NCBI RefSeq assembly: GCF_032121415.1
Contig: NZ_CP135079.1
Span: 4,216,001 to 4,280,000, forward strand
DNA: 64,000 bases
Source of the DNA: Streptomyces parvus
GTDB lineage: Bacteria; Actinomycetota; Actinomycetes; Streptomycetales; Streptomycetaceae
Direction of reading: 5' to 3'
Shown: piece after piece, positions 7,840-16,890 of the stretch
Layout: every line of letters begins with the position of its first letter
Position numbering within the stretch: position 1 is the stretch's first letter
Position numbers and translations under genes: made by a program
Notes under the pieces: model-generated
The model's input: only the letters and a program-made list of their open reading frames with translations
Databases searched by the model: none
Told to the model about the DNA's origin: nothing

Positions 7840-9207
7840 ATGCGACTTGTCACCCCAGGGACCTCCCGGCCGAGAACCCGGCCGACGAGGACCCGCCGCA
7901 ACGCCGCCCTAGCCGTTCTGCTCGCCCTCGGCCTCGCGGCCCCCGCGACCGCCGTGGCCACCGCCGAACCCTCCGCCCCGAACGCGGCCGTCGCCGCCGA
8001 CGAGCGGGTGCTCCAGTACGAGATCGCCGGGCGCACCACCCCCGCCGCCCGTACCGACATCGCCCGCGCGGGCGTCTCGATCGACGAGGTGCACGACCAC
8101 GGCATCGTGATCACCGCGGACGCCGCCCAGGCCAGGAAGCTCCGGGCGCGCGGCCACACCCTGGAGGCCCTGCCCGCGCCCGGCGCCCACGCGCACGCGG
8201 CGGACGGCGTCGGGGTCCAGGACTTCCCGCCCGCCGACTCCCGCTACCACAACTACGCCGAGATGACGGCGGCGATCGACGCCCGTATCGCCGCGAACCC
8301 GTCGATCATGAGCAAGCGGGTCATCGGCAAGACGTACCAGGGCCGGGACGTCATCGCGGTCAAGGTCAGCGACAACGTCGGCGCCGACGAGGCCGAACCC
8401 GAGGTCCTGTTCACCGCCCACCAGCACGCCCGTGAGCACCTGACCGTCGAGATGTCGCTCTACCTGCTCCGCGAGTTCGCCGCCGGCTACGGCACCGACT
8501 CCCGGATCACGCAGGCGGTCAACGGCCGTGAGCTGTGGATCGTGCCGGACATGAACCCGGACGGCGGGGAGTACGACATCGCCTCCGGCTCGTACCGCAG
8601 CTGGCGCAAGAACCGGCAGCCCAACTCCGGCTCCAGCGCGATCGGCACCGACCTCAACCGCAACTGGGCCTACAAGTGGGGCTGCTGCGGCGGTTCCTCC
8701 TCCAGCCCGTCATCGGACACCTACCGCGGCCGGGCGGCCGAGTCCGCGCCCGAGACGAAGGTCGTGGCGGACTTCGTGCGCAGCCGGGTGGTCGGCGGGA
8801 AGCAGCAGATCACGGCGGCCATCGACTTCCACACGTACAGCGAACTGGTGCTATGGCCCTTCGGCTACACGTACAACGACACCGCCCCCGGCATGACCGC
8901 CGACGACCGCAACGCGTTCGCGGCCGTCGGCCAGAAGATGGCGGCGAGCAACGGCTACACCGCCGAGCAGTCCAGCGACCTGTACATCACCGACGGGTCG
9001 ATCGACGACTGGCTGTGGGGCTCGCAGAAGATCTTCGGCTACACCTTCGAGATGTACCCGCGCTCGGCCTCGGGCGGCGGCTTCTACCCGCCCGACGAGG
9101 TCATCGAGCGCGAGACCTCCCGCAACCGGGACGCGGTCCTGCAACTGATCGAGAACGCGGACTGCATGTACCGGTCGATCGGCAAGGAGGCGCAGTACTG
9201 CTCCTAG
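7840..9207 (+). CDS. Secreted zinc carboxypeptidase, peptidase family M14
   Basis: 455 residues. Twin-arginine-rich N-terminus (several Arg, then NAALAVLLALGLAAPATAVA) is a signal peptide; cleavage probably near residue 40. A propeptide of about 75 residues precedes the catalytic domain. Zinc ligands: H and E in HQHAREHLTVEM (about 192-203) and H in AAIDFHTYSEL; substrate-binding DLNRNW; catalytic Glu in YTFEMYP. This is the carboxypeptidase A/T fold acting on C-terminal residues outside the cell. AGGAG 7827-7831 sets the ATG. Two Cys pairs (GCCGG and ADCMYRS...YC) suggest disulfides. Confidence 0.93.
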   Translation: MRLVTPGTSRPRTRPTRTRRNAALAVLLALGLAAPATAVATAEPSAPNAAVAADERVLQYEIAGRTTPAARTDIARAGVSIDEVHDHGIVITADAAQARKLRARGHTLEALPAPGAHAHAADGVGVQDFPPADSRYHNYAEMTAAIDARIAANPSIMSKRVIGKTYQGRDVIAVKVSDNVGADEAEPEVLFTAHQHAREHLTVEMSLYLLREFAAGYGTDSRITQAVNGRELWIVPDMNPDGGEYDIASGSYRSWRKNRQPNSGSSAIGTDLNRNWAYKWGCCGGSSSSPSSDTYRGRAAESAPETKVVADFVRSRVVGGKQQITAAIDFHTYSELVLWPFGYTYNDTAPGMTADDRNAFAAVGQKMAASNGYTAEQSSDLYITDGSIDDWLWGSQKIFGYTFEMYPRSASGGGFYPPDEVIERETSRNRDAVLQLIENADCMYRSIGKEAQYCS

Positions 9208-9233
9208 ACCCGTGAGGGGCCGAGGAGCGGAAC

Positions 9234-9280
9234 GGCGGGCCGCGACGGACGGTGTGACATGCCGCCGGGCGCGGCCCGCC
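9234..9280 (+). terminator. Terminator after the carboxypeptidase gene
   Basis: Perfect 11-bp stem GGCGGGCCGCG (9234-9244) with CGCGGCCCGCC (9270-9280), 25-nt loop. Confidence 0.6.
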
Positions 9281-9316
9281 CTGCCGTGAAGCCACTTCCG
9301 GCCTTATGGTGCCGCT

Positions 9317-11164
9317 ATGTGCGGAATCGTGGGTTATGTCGGTATGCAGTCGGCGCAGGACGTCGTCGTCGCGGGACTCAAACGCCTCGAATACCGGGGC
9401 TACGACTCGGCGGGTGTCGCCGTTCTCGCGGACGGCGGGCTCGCCGCCGCGAAGAAGGCGGGCAAGCTCGTCAATCTGGAGAAGGAGCTGGGCGACCGGC
9501 CGCTGCCGACGGGGCGGACCGGGATCGGGCACACCCGGTGGGCGACGCACGGGGCGCCGACCGACGTCAACGCCCATCCGCATCTGGACAACGCGGGCCG
9601 GGTCGCCGTCGTGCACAACGGGATCATCGAGAACTTCGCGGCCCTGCGGCGGGAGCTGACCGGGCGCGGGCACGCCCTGGAGTCGGAGACGGACACCGAG
9701 GTCGTCGGGCATCTGCTGGCCGAGGCGTTCTCGGCGGGCGGGGATCTCGCGGACGCCATGCGGCAGGTGTGCCGGCGGCTGGAGGGGGCCTTCACCCTCG
9801 TCGCCGTCCACGCGGACCAGCCGGACGTCGTCGTCGGTGCGCGGCGCAACTCGCCGCTCGTCGTGGGCGTCGGGCAGGACGAGTGGTTCCTCGCCTCCGA
9901 CGTCGCCGCCTTCATCGCGCACACCCGCTCCGCCATCGAACTGGGCCAGGACCAGGTGGTCGAGCTGAGCCCCGAGGGCGTCACCGTCACCGGGTTCGAC
10001 GGCGAGCCCGCCGACGTGCGGGAGTACCACGTCGACTGGGACGCCTCCGCCGCCGAGAAGGGCGGCTACGCCTCCTTCATGCTCAAGGAGATCGCCGACC
10101 AGCCCCAGGCCGTCGCCGACACCCTCCTCGGCCGGGTCGACGGCGAAGGCGCGCTCCACCTCGACGAGGTCCGCATCCCCGCCGCCGAACTGCGCGAGAT
10201 CGACAAGGTCGTCATCGTCGCCTGCGGCACCGCGTTCCACGCCGGGATGATCGCCAAGTACGCCATCGAACACTGGACCCGGCTGCCCTGCGAGACCGAG
10301 CTGGCCAGCGAGTTCCGCTACCGGGACCCGATCCTCGACCAGCGCACCCTCGTCGTCGCCATCTCCCAGTCCGGCGAGACCATGGACACCCTGATGGCCC
10401 TCCGGCACGCCCGCGAACAGGGCGCGAAGGTGCTGGCCATCTGCAACACCAACGGCTCGACGATCCCGCGCGAATCGGATGCCGTGCTCTACACGCACGC
10501 CGGGCCCGAAGTCGCCGTCGCCTCCACCAAGGCCTTCCTCACCCAGCTCGTCGCCTGCTACCTCGTCGCCCTCTACCTCGGCCAGGTGCGCGGCACCAAG
10601 TGGGGCGACGAGATCCGCACGGTCGTCCGCCAGCTCTCCGCGATCTCCGCCCAGGTGGGACGCGTCCTCACCACCATGGAGCCCGTCCGCGAACTGGCCC
10701 GCTCCCTCGCCCACCACGACACCGTCCTCTTCGTCGGCCGGCACGTCGGCTACCCGGTCGCCCTCGAAGGCGCGCTCAAGCTCAAGGAACTCGCCTACAT
10801 GCACGCGGAGGGGTTCGCGGCGGGCGAGCTCAAGCACGGGCCCATCGCGCTCATCGAGAAGGGCCTTCCGGTCGTCGTCATCGTCCCCTCGCCGCGCGGA
10901 CGTTCCGTCCTCCACGACAAGATCGTCTCCAACATCCAGGAGATCCGGGCCCGGGGCGCGGTCACGATCGTCGTCGCCGAGGAGGGTGACGACGCCGTCC
11001 TCCCGTACGCCGACCACCTCGTCACCGTCCCCGCAACGCCTACGCTGCTTCAGCCGCTGGTCGCCACCGTGCCGCTCCAGGTCTTCGCCTGCGAGCTCGC
11101 GACGGCCCGCGGCAACGAAGTGGACCAGCCGCGCAATCTGGCGAAGTCCGTGACCGTGGAGTGA
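9317..11164 (+). CDS. glmS: Glutamine--fructose-6-phosphate aminotransferase (isomerizing)
   Basis: 615 residues. Makes glucosamine-6-P from fructose-6-P and glutamine, the entry to UDP-GlcNAc. Class II amidotransferase domain with nucleophile Cys2 (MCGIVGYVG), GIGHTRWATHG and NGIIENF; then two SIS domains with CGTAFHAG, SQSGETMDTL and the end DQPRNLAKSVTVE. A TATGGT at 9305-9310 lies only 6 nt before the ATG and no ribosome site is visible, so the message could be leaderless. No glmS ribozyme fold is present. acpS begins 27 bp downstream. Confidence 0.97.
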   Translation: MCGIVGYVGMQSAQDVVVAGLKRLEYRGYDSAGVAVLADGGLAAAKKAGKLVNLEKELGDRPLPTGRTGIGHTRWATHGAPTDVNAHPHLDNAGRVAVVHNGIIENFAALRRELTGRGHALESETDTEVVGHLLAEAFSAGGDLADAMRQVCRRLEGAFTLVAVHADQPDVVVGARRNSPLVVGVGQDEWFLASDVAAFIAHTRSAIELGQDQVVELSPEGVTVTGFDGEPADVREYHVDWDASAAEKGGYASFMLKEIADQPQAVADTLLGRVDGEGALHLDEVRIPAAELREIDKVVIVACGTAFHAGMIAKYAIEHWTRLPCETELASEFRYRDPILDQRTLVVAISQSGETMDTLMALRHAREQGAKVLAICNTNGSTIPRESDAVLYTHAGPEVAVASTKAFLTQLVACYLVALYLGQVRGTKWGDEIRTVVRQLSAISAQVGRVLTTMEPVRELARSLAHHDTVLFVGRHVGYPVALEGALKLKELAYMHAEGFAAGELKHGPIALIEKGLPVVVIVPSPRGRSVLHDKIVSNIQEIRARGAVTIVVAEEGDDAVLPYADHLVTVPATPTLLQPLVATVPLQVFACELATARGNEVDQPRNLAKSVTVE

Positions 11165-11191
11165 GCGAGTGAGTGAGTGAGGGTGGGGGCC

Positions 11192-11560
11192 GTGATCATT
11201 GGGGTCGGCATCGACGTGGCCGAGATCGAGCGGTTCGGCGCCGCGCTGGAGCGTACGCCCCAGCTGGCCGACCGGCTCTTCGTCGGCAGCGAGCTGAAGC
11301 TGCCGAGCGGCGAGCGGCGCGGGATCGCCTCGCTCGCCGCCCGGTTCGCAGCGAAGGAGGCCCTGGCCAAGGCGCTCGGCGCACCGGGCGGGCTGCTCTG
11401 GAGCGACGCGGAGGTCTGGGTCGAGGAGAGCGGGCAGCCCCGGCTGCGCGTCAGCGGCACGGTCGCCGCCCGCGCCGCCGAACTGGGCGTACGCGGCTGG
11501 CACGTCTCGCTCAGCCATGACGCGGGGGTGGCCTCGGCGGTGGTGATCGCGGAGGGGTGA
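11192..11560 (+). CDS. acpS: Holo-[acyl-carrier-protein] synthase
   Basis: 122 residues. Transfers 4'-phosphopantetheine from CoA to acyl carrier proteins. IIGVGIDVAEIERF at the N-terminus holds the Mg-binding Asp, and RFAAKEALAKALG carries the second conserved Glu. GTG 11192 was preferred to the in-frame GTG at 11177 because a G-rich Shine-Dalgarno lies just before it and the protein then starts at the conserved strand. A short GAGT tandem run (about 11162-11180) separates it from glmS; the two probably share a transcript. Confidence 0.93.
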   Translation: MIIGVGIDVAEIERFGAALERTPQLADRLFVGSELKLPSGERRGIASLAARFAAKEALAKALGAPGGLLWSDAEVWVEESGQPRLRVSGTVAARAAELGVRGWHVSLSHDAGVASAVVIAEG

Positions 11561-11629
11561 GCGGCCCGCCCGGCTCGCCACGCGCCACGACGCTGGCGTC
11601 CGGGCCCGTGATCGCGGAGGGTTGGACCC

Positions 11630-13078
11630 ATGCGACGTGCCTACAGCGTGGAGACCGTACGGGCCGCCGAGGCCGCCCTCGTGCAACGCCTGCCCGAGGG
11701 CGCCCTGATGCAGCGCGCCGCCGCCGGGCTCGCCGCCGCCTGCGGCGATCTGCTGCGGCGCGGCGGGCGGGTGTACGGGTCCCGGGTCCTGCTCCTCGTC
11801 GGCAGCGGCGACAACGGCGGTGACGCGCTCTACGCGGGCGCCCGCCTCGCCCGCCGGGGCGCGGGCGTGCGGGCCCTGCTGCTCGCCCCCGACCGGGCCC
11901 ACCCCGGCGGGCTCGCCGCGTTCCGCGCCGCCGGGGGACAGGTCGTCGACGGGCCGGACGGGCTCGGCGTGCTCGATCTCGTCGTGGACGGAATCACAGG
12001 GATCGGCGGGCGCGGCGGGCTGCGCGAGGACGCCACCGAGCTGGTGCACACGGTGACCCGGGACCGTACCCCGGTGATCTCCGTCGACCTGCCGAGCGGC
12101 GTGGAGGCCGACACCGGGGAGGTGCACGGCGAGGCCGTCCGGGCGGACGCCACCGTCACCTTCGGGACGTACAAGCCGGGTCTCCTGATCGACCCGGCCG
12201 CCGAACACGCGGGCGCTCTGCGGCTGGTGGACATCGGGCTCGGCCCGGAGCTGCCCGAGCCGCCGGACCTGGAGGCGCTCCAGTACGCGGACGTGGCCGC
12301 GCTGCTGCCGGTGCCGGGCGCGGAGAGCGACAAGTACCGGCGCGGCGTCGTCGGCGTCGTCGCCGGGTCCGAGCGCTACCCGGGCGCCGCCGTCCTCGCC
12401 GTCGCGGGCGCGCTGCGCGGCGGGGCCGGGGCCGTGCGGTACGTCGGACCGGGCGCGGACGCGGTGATCGCGCGGTTCCCCGAGGCGCTGGTGCACGCCG
12501 GGCCGCCGTCGAAGGCCGGGCGGGTACAGGCCTGGGTGGTCGGGCCGGGGATCGGGGGCGGGCGGGCCGCGGAGGCCGCCGTCGCCGATGTGCTGGCCTC
12601 CGACGTGCCCGTGCTCGTCGACGCGGACGGGCTGCGGCTGCTGGACGCCGGGACCGTACGGACCCGGACCGCTCCGACCGTCCTCACCCCGCACGCCGGG
12701 GAGGCCGCCGCGCTCCTCGGCACGGCCCGCGAGGAGGTCGAGTCCGGGCGGCTCACCGCCGTGCGCGAACTGGCCGCCCGCTACCGCGCCACCGTGCTCC
12801 TCAAGGGCTCCACCACCCTGGTCGCCGAGGCCCGCGACACCCCCGTACGGGTCAACCCGACCGGCACGTCCTGGCTCGCCACGGCGGGCAGCGGCGATGT
12901 GCTCTCCGGGCTCACCGGCTCGCTGCTCGCGGCCGGGCTCGCCCCGCGCGACGCCGCGTCCGTCGGCGCCTATCTGCACGGGCTCGCCGCCCGGCACGGC
13001 TCCGACGGGGCCCCGGTCTCCGCGCAGGACGTCGCCGACGGCATCCCGGCGGCCTGGCGCGACGTGCGGGCGGGGTGA
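11630..13078 (+). CDS. nnr: Bifunctional NAD(P)H-hydrate epimerase / ADP-dependent NAD(P)H-hydrate dehydratase
   Basis: 482 residues. Repairs hydrated NAD(P)H. N-terminal YjeF_N epimerase domain (about 1-215) with GSGDNGGDALYAGARLARRG; C-terminal ribokinase-like dehydratase domain (about 225-480) with LLKGSTTLVA and TAGSGDVLSGLTG, the anion-hole and catalytic Asp loop. Both halves look complete. Linkage to alr and acpS is conserved in actinobacteria. DUF488 starts 9 bp after the stop. Confidence 0.93.
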   Translation: MRRAYSVETVRAAEAALVQRLPEGALMQRAAAGLAAACGDLLRRGGRVYGSRVLLLVGSGDNGGDALYAGARLARRGAGVRALLLAPDRAHPGGLAAFRAAGGQVVDGPDGLGVLDLVVDGITGIGGRGGLREDATELVHTVTRDRTPVISVDLPSGVEADTGEVHGEAVRADATVTFGTYKPGLLIDPAAEHAGALRLVDIGLGPELPEPPDLEALQYADVAALLPVPGAESDKYRRGVVGVVAGSERYPGAAVLAVAGALRGGAGAVRYVGPGADAVIARFPEALVHAGPPSKAGRVQAWVVGPGIGGGRAAEAAVADVLASDVPVLVDADGLRLLDAGTVRTRTAPTVLTPHAGEAAALLGTAREEVESGRLTAVRELAARYRATVLLKGSTTLVAEARDTPVRVNPTGTSWLATAGSGDVLSGLTGSLLAAGLAPRDAASVGAYLHGLAARHGSDGAPVSAQDVADGIPAAWRDVRAG

Positions 13079-13087
13079 GGCGGGGAG

Positions 13088-13477
13088 ATGGTGGAGAACG
13101 TGAGTGAACCCGTACGCGTACGCAGGGCCTACGACCCGGTCGAGGACGACGACGGCACCCGGGTGCTGGTCGACCGGCTCTGGCCCCGGGGCGTCTCCAA
13201 GGAGCGGGCCGGCATCGACGTGTGGCTCAAGGACGTCACGCCCTCGGACGAGCTGCGCTCCTGGTACCACCACGACCGCGCGGACCGGCACGAGGAGTTC
13301 GTCGAGCGCTACCGCACCGAGCTGGACGAACCGGCCCGTGGAGAAGCGGTCGGGCAACTGGCCGCTCTCGTGCGCAAGGGCGGCCCGGTCACCCTGATCA
13401 CCGCCGCCAAGGACGTCGCCGACAGCCATGTCCCGGTGCTGGTGGACCACCTCAAGCATGTGATGAAACGTACATAA
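13088..13477 (+). CDS. DUF488 family protein (YeaO-like)
   Basis: 129 residues with VRVRRAYDPVEDDDGTRVLVDRLWPRG and LRSWYHHD, the conserved core of DUF488. Function is unknown; the family is small, cytoplasmic and often linked to uncharacterised stress genes. Start is uncertain: ATG 13088 has GGGGAG abutting it, while GTG 13100 (giving SEPVRVRRAYD) has GGAG at a better distance. It sits between nnr and alr in a co-directional run. Confidence 0.85.
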   Translation: MVENVSEPVRVRRAYDPVEDDDGTRVLVDRLWPRGVSKERAGIDVWLKDVTPSDELRSWYHHDRADRHEEFVERYRTELDEPARGEAVGQLAALVRKGGPVTLITAAKDVADSHVPVLVDHLKHVMKRT

Positions 13478-13537
13478 GTCCGGATACCGGCGTGCGCTGC
13501 CGGGGAGGCGGCCGACGCCTCTGAGAGACTGGGCGCG

Positions 13538-14710
13538 ATGAACGAGACAGCGTCCCTGAGAGCCCGTGCCGAGATCGACCTCGCCGCGCTGCGCGCCAAT
13601 GTGCGCGTCCTGCGCGAGCGGGCGGCCGGTGCGCAGCTCATGGCCGTCGTGAAGTCCGACGGGTACGGGCACGGCGCGGTGCCCTGCGCGCGGGCCGCGC
13701 GGGCGGCCGGGGCGACCTGGCTCGGCACCGCGACCCCCCACGAGGCGCTCGCGCTGCGGGCGGCCGGACTCGACGGCCGGATCATGTGCTGGCTGTGGAC
13801 GCCCGGCGGGCCCTGGCGCGAGGCGATCGAGGCCGACATCGACGTATCGGCCGGCGGCATGTGGGCGCTGCGCGAGGCCGTCGCCGCCGCCGAGGCCGCG
13901 GGCCGCCCGGCCCGCCTCCAGCTCAAGGCCGACACCGGCCTCGGCCGGGGCGGCTGCCAGCCCGCCGACTGGCCCGAACTGGTCGGCGCGGCCCGCGACG
14001 CCGAACGGGCCGGACACCTCCGGATCACCGGGCTCTGGTCCCACTTCGCCTGCGCCGACGAGCCCGGCCACCCCTCGATCGCCGCCCAGCTCGCCGTCTA
14101 CCGCGACATGGTGGCGTACGCCGAGAAGGAGGGCGTCGAGCCCGAGGTGCGGCACCTGGCCAACTCCCCGGCCACGCTCACGATCCCCGAGGCGCACTTC
14201 GACCTCGTCCGGACCGGCATCGCGATGTACGGCATCTCGCCCGCCCCCGAGCTGGGCACGTCCGCCGGCCTCGGGCTGCGCCCGGTGATGACGCTCGCCG
14301 CGGCCGTCGCCCTGGTCAAGGACGCCCCCGCCGGACACGGCGTCAGCTACGGCCACCACTACACGACCCCCGCCGACACGACCCTCGGCCTGATCCCCGT
14401 CGGCTACGCGGACGGCGTCCCGCGCCACGCCTCGGGCAGCGGGCCCGTCCTGGTCGGCGGGAAGGTGCGCACGGTCGCGGGCCGGGTCGCCATGGACCAG
14501 TTCGTCGTCGACCTCGGAGGCGACCGGCCCGAGGCGGGCGCGGAAGCGGTGCTGTTCGGGCCGGGCGACCGGGGCGAGCCGACCGCGCAGGACTGGGCGG
14601 AGGCGGCCGGCACCATCGCGTACGAGATCGTCACCCGCATCGGCGCCCGCGTGCCCCGGCTGTACGTGAACGAGACGGCCGACGAGGTGACCGGAGGAGT
14701 GCCGCGGTGA
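13538..14710 (+). CDS. alr: Alanine racemase
   Basis: 390 residues. PLP enzyme that makes D-alanine for peptidoglycan. PLP-lysine motif VVKSDGYGHG near residue 40, catalytic Tyr in GVSYGHHYTTP near 270 and GYADGVPR in the C-terminal beta domain. The stop overlaps the GTG of the next gene by 4 nt, so translation is coupled. Confidence 0.96.
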   Translation: MNETASLRARAEIDLAALRANVRVLRERAAGAQLMAVVKSDGYGHGAVPCARAARAAGATWLGTATPHEALALRAAGLDGRIMCWLWTPGGPWREAIEADIDVSAGGMWALREAVAAAEAAGRPARLQLKADTGLGRGGCQPADWPELVGAARDAERAGHLRITGLWSHFACADEPGHPSIAAQLAVYRDMVAYAEKEGVEPEVRHLANSPATLTIPEAHFDLVRTGIAMYGISPAPELGTSAGLGLRPVMTLAAAVALVKDAPAGHGVSYGHHYTTPADTTLGLIPVGYADGVPRHASGSGPVLVGGKVRTVAGRVAMDQFVVDLGGDRPEAGAEAVLFGPGDRGEPTAQDWAEAAGTIAYEIVTRIGARVPRLYVNETADEVTGGVPR

Positions 14711-15960
14711 GCGAGAGCAGCGCGGAGGCCGTGGTGGCCGCGACCGCGGACGTGGCAGGCGCGGCCGGTGCGGCGGGCTGGCGGCGGGCCGGGGTCGCCG
14801 GGGCCGCGATAGGGGTGCTCGCCGCCGGAGCGGCGGCCGGGGTCGCCGTCGAGCGGCTCACCGTCGGGCGCGGCATGCGCAAGAAGGCCCGCCTCGCGCT
14901 GGACGCGACCGGGCCCTACGGCTCGCTGCGCGGCACCCCGGGCCGGGCCGTCGCCGACGACGGCACCGAGCTGTACTACGAGATCGACGAGGTGGAGGCC
15001 GCACCGACGGCGGGCGACGAGGGCACGTCCTCCGGCACCCGTCGCCGCCGGCTCTTCGGGCGCAAGGCCCCCGCCCCGGTCACTGTCGTCTTCAGCCACG
15101 GCTACTGCCTGGGCCAGGACTCCTGGCACTTCCAGCGGGCCGCCCTGCGGGGCCTCGTCCGCGCCGTCTACTGGGACCAGCGCAGCCACGGCCGCTCCGA
15201 GCGGGGCCGGTCCCAGGCGGACGGGGTGCCCGTCGGCATCGACCAGCTCGGCCGCGATCTGAAGGCGGTCATCGACGCGGCGGCCCCCGAGGGCCCGGTG
15301 GTGCTGGCCGGGCACTCCATGGGCGGCATGACGATGATGGCGCTGGCCGAGCAGTACCCGGCGCTCATCCGGGACCGGGTCGCCGCCGTCGCCCTGATCG
15401 GCACCTCCAGCGGCAAACTCGGCGAGGTCAACTTCGGGCTGCCGGTGGCGGGCGTGAACGCGGTGCGCCGGGTGCTGCCGGGTGTGCTGAAGGCGCTCGG
15501 CTCGCAGGCGGAGCTGGTGGAGAAGGGGCGGCGGGCCACCGCGGACCTCTTCGCCGGGCTGATCAAGCGGTATTCGTTCGGCTCGAAGGACGTGGACCCG
15601 GCGGTCGCCCGGTTCGCCGAGCGGCTGATCGAGGCGACCCCGATCGATGTGGTCGCCGAGTTCTACCCGGCGTTCACCGAGCACGACAAGAGCGGTGCGC
15701 TGCCCGGGTTCCGGGACGTGCCCGTGCTGATCCTGGCCGGGGACAAGGACCTGGTGACGCCCAGCTCGCACAGCGAGGCCATCGCGGACGTCCTGCCCGA
15801 CGCCGAGCTGGTGATCGTGCCGGACGCCGGGCACCTGGTGATGCTGGAGCACCCGGAGACGGTCACGGACCGGCTGGCCGACCTGCTCGTCCGCAGCGGC
15901 ACGGTGCCGGCCGCTAACGTTGGCGGACATGGAAGCACCGCACAACAGCCCGGCCGCTGA
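14707..15960 (+). CDS. Alpha/beta hydrolase with N-terminal hydrophobic anchor
   Basis: 417 residues. Residues 15-50 are Ala/Gly-rich and hydrophobic (VAGAAIGVLAAGAAAGVAVE), probably a membrane anchor. The hydrolase core has oxyanion FSHGYCLGQDSW, nucleophile elbow GHSMGGM, acid loop LILAGDKDLVTP and DAGHLVMLEHPE for the His, so the triad is complete. Substrate unknown. It overlaps alr by 4 nt and runs 32 nt into tsaE, placing it inside the alr-tsaE operon; this position is kept in other actinomycetes, suggesting an envelope role (inference). Confidence 0.9.
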   Translation: MSESSAEAVVAATADVAGAAGAAGWRRAGVAGAAIGVLAAGAAAGVAVERLTVGRGMRKKARLALDATGPYGSLRGTPGRAVADDGTELYYEIDEVEAAPTAGDEGTSSGTRRRRLFGRKAPAPVTVVFSHGYCLGQDSWHFQRAALRGLVRAVYWDQRSHGRSERGRSQADGVPVGIDQLGRDLKAVIDAAAPEGPVVLAGHSMGGMTMMALAEQYPALIRDRVAAVALIGTSSGKLGEVNFGLPVAGVNAVRRVLPGVLKALGSQAELVEKGRRATADLFAGLIKRYSFGSKDVDPAVARFAERLIEATPIDVVAEFYPAFTEHDKSGALPGFRDVPVLILAGDKDLVTPSSHSEAIADVLPDAELVIVPDAGHLVMLEHPETVTDRLADLLVRSGTVPAANVGGHGSTAQQPGR

Positions 15961-16498
15961 GACCGTCTCCGAGCCCACCGGGGCGACCGCTCCCGACGCC
16001 GTCGGGGCCGTGCCCGAGGCCGTCACCATGACGCTCACCGTCACCTCCCCCGAACAGATGCAGGACCTGGGCCGCCGCCTGGCCCGGGTCCTGGCCCCCG
16101 GCGACCTCGTGATGCTCACGGGCGAGCTGGGCGCCGGAAAGACGACCCTGACCCGGGGCCTCGGCGAGGGCCTCGGCGTGCGCGGCGCGGTCACCTCGCC
16201 CACCTTCGTCATCGCACGCGTCCACCCCTCGCTGGTCCAGGGCCCGGCCCTGGTCCACGTCGACGCGTACCGCCTGGGCGGCGGGCTCGACGAGATGGAG
16301 GACCTGGACCTGGATGTGTCGCTGCCCGAGTCGGTGGTGGTCGTGGAGTGGGGCGACGGCAAGGTCGAGGAGCTCGCGGAGGACCGGCTGCGGATCCTCA
16401 TCGACCGTGCGACCGGCGACACCGACGACGAGCGGCGCGAAGTGACCCTGGTGGGCATCGGGGCGCGCTGGGCGGGGCTGCGGGAGCAGCTGGCGTAG
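15929..16498 (+). CDS. tsaE: tRNA threonylcarbamoyladenosine biosynthesis ATPase TsaE
   Basis: 189 residues. Walker A GELGAGKTTLTRGL at about 70-83, switch-like TSPTFV, and HVDAYRL as in all TsaE/YjeE proteins. It works with TsaB and TsaD, encoded 1.1 kb downstream, to make the t6A modification at tRNA position 37. ATG 15929 gives a 35-residue Ala/Thr/Pro-rich lead; ATG 16028, at the start of the conserved domain, is an alternative. A TTG at 15920 is also in frame but unlikely. Confidence 0.93.
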   Translation: MEAPHNSPAAETVSEPTGATAPDAVGAVPEAVTMTLTVTSPEQMQDLGRRLARVLAPGDLVMLTGELGAGKTTLTRGLGEGLGVRGAVTSPTFVIARVHPSLVQGPALVHVDAYRLGGGLDEMEDLDLDVSLPESVVVVEWGDGKVEELAEDRLRILIDRATGDTDDERREVTLVGIGARWAGLREQLA

Positions 16499-16578
16499 CG
16501 CCCCGGGGTGGCCTTCCCGACAGCGCGTCGGTAAATTGTTGCGCGGGAGACCGTGGCCATGGTCACATGGGTACGAGG

Positions 16579-16597
16579 TGTGGTTAGGCTTGCCTAA
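16579..16597 (+). promoter_or_regulatory. Iron box (DmdR/IdeR-type operator) overlapping a -10 element
   Basis: The 19 bp TGTGGTTAGGCTTGCCTAA match the consensus TTAGGTTAGGCTAACCTAA at 15 of 19 positions by hand alignment. An inverted repeat GGTTAGGC-TT-GCCTAACC covers 16582-16599. TAGGCT at 16585-16590 inside the box would serve as a -10, so a bound repressor would block transcription of the 64-codon gene 35 nt downstream. Confidence 0.75.
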
Positions 16598-16631
16598 CCG
16601 CGCCCTCCACCGGAGCCCCCAGGAGGCATCC

Positions 16632-16826
16632 ATGCCGACGCCCGAGCGCGCAGCGCGACCGACTCCGTCCGACCTGTCGATGAAAGACCTGCTGGCCTCG
16701 TGCGCCGCGGCCACCGCGGTCTCCACCCCGCCGAGCGACACCGCGGACGCCCCCGAGGCGTCCGACGCCGCGGCCGGCAACGGGGGCAGGAGCCACGCGG
16801 ACGCCGTCCGGCGCCACGCGGCCTAG
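16632..16826 (+). CDS. Iron-box-controlled small protein of unknown function (64 aa)
   Basis: 64 residues from an ATG with a perfect AGGAGG at 16621-16626, 5 nt upstream. I do not recognise a domain. A short amphipathic-looking segment SDLSMKDLLASCAAATAVS (residues 14-32) with the only Cys (29) is the likely conserved part; the rest is Ala/Asp/Pro-rich and probably disordered, with RSHADAVRRHAA at the end. No signal peptide or clear transmembrane segment. The strong ribosome site and the iron box argue that it is real and iron-repressed. Confidence 0.75.
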   Translation: MPTPERAARPTPSDLSMKDLLASCAAATAVSTPPSDTADAPEASDAAAGNGGRSHADAVRRHAA

Positions 16827-16890
16827 GGGCCGTCGTTCCCGGTGCCCGGGCCCGGCCCGGGCGGCTACGGGACGACGCCCCGCTCGACGG

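Noticed and set aside
9208..9316. Possible glmS ribozyme upstream of glmS
   Set aside because: The gap is only 109 bp, taken up by a terminator hairpin; none of the ribozyme core is visible.
11159..11182. GAGT tandem repeat between glmS and acpS
   Set aside because: Only a few imperfect 4-bp units; it is part of the spacer and Shine-Dalgarno region and shows no sign of phase variation in the flanking frames.
9101..14428. Very long open frame on the minus strand across glmS, acpS, nnr, DUF488 and alr
   Set aside because: It is antisense to five well-recognised genes; the absence of stops follows from high GC at third positions. No domain, low-complexity Gly/Val/Asp/Arg composition.
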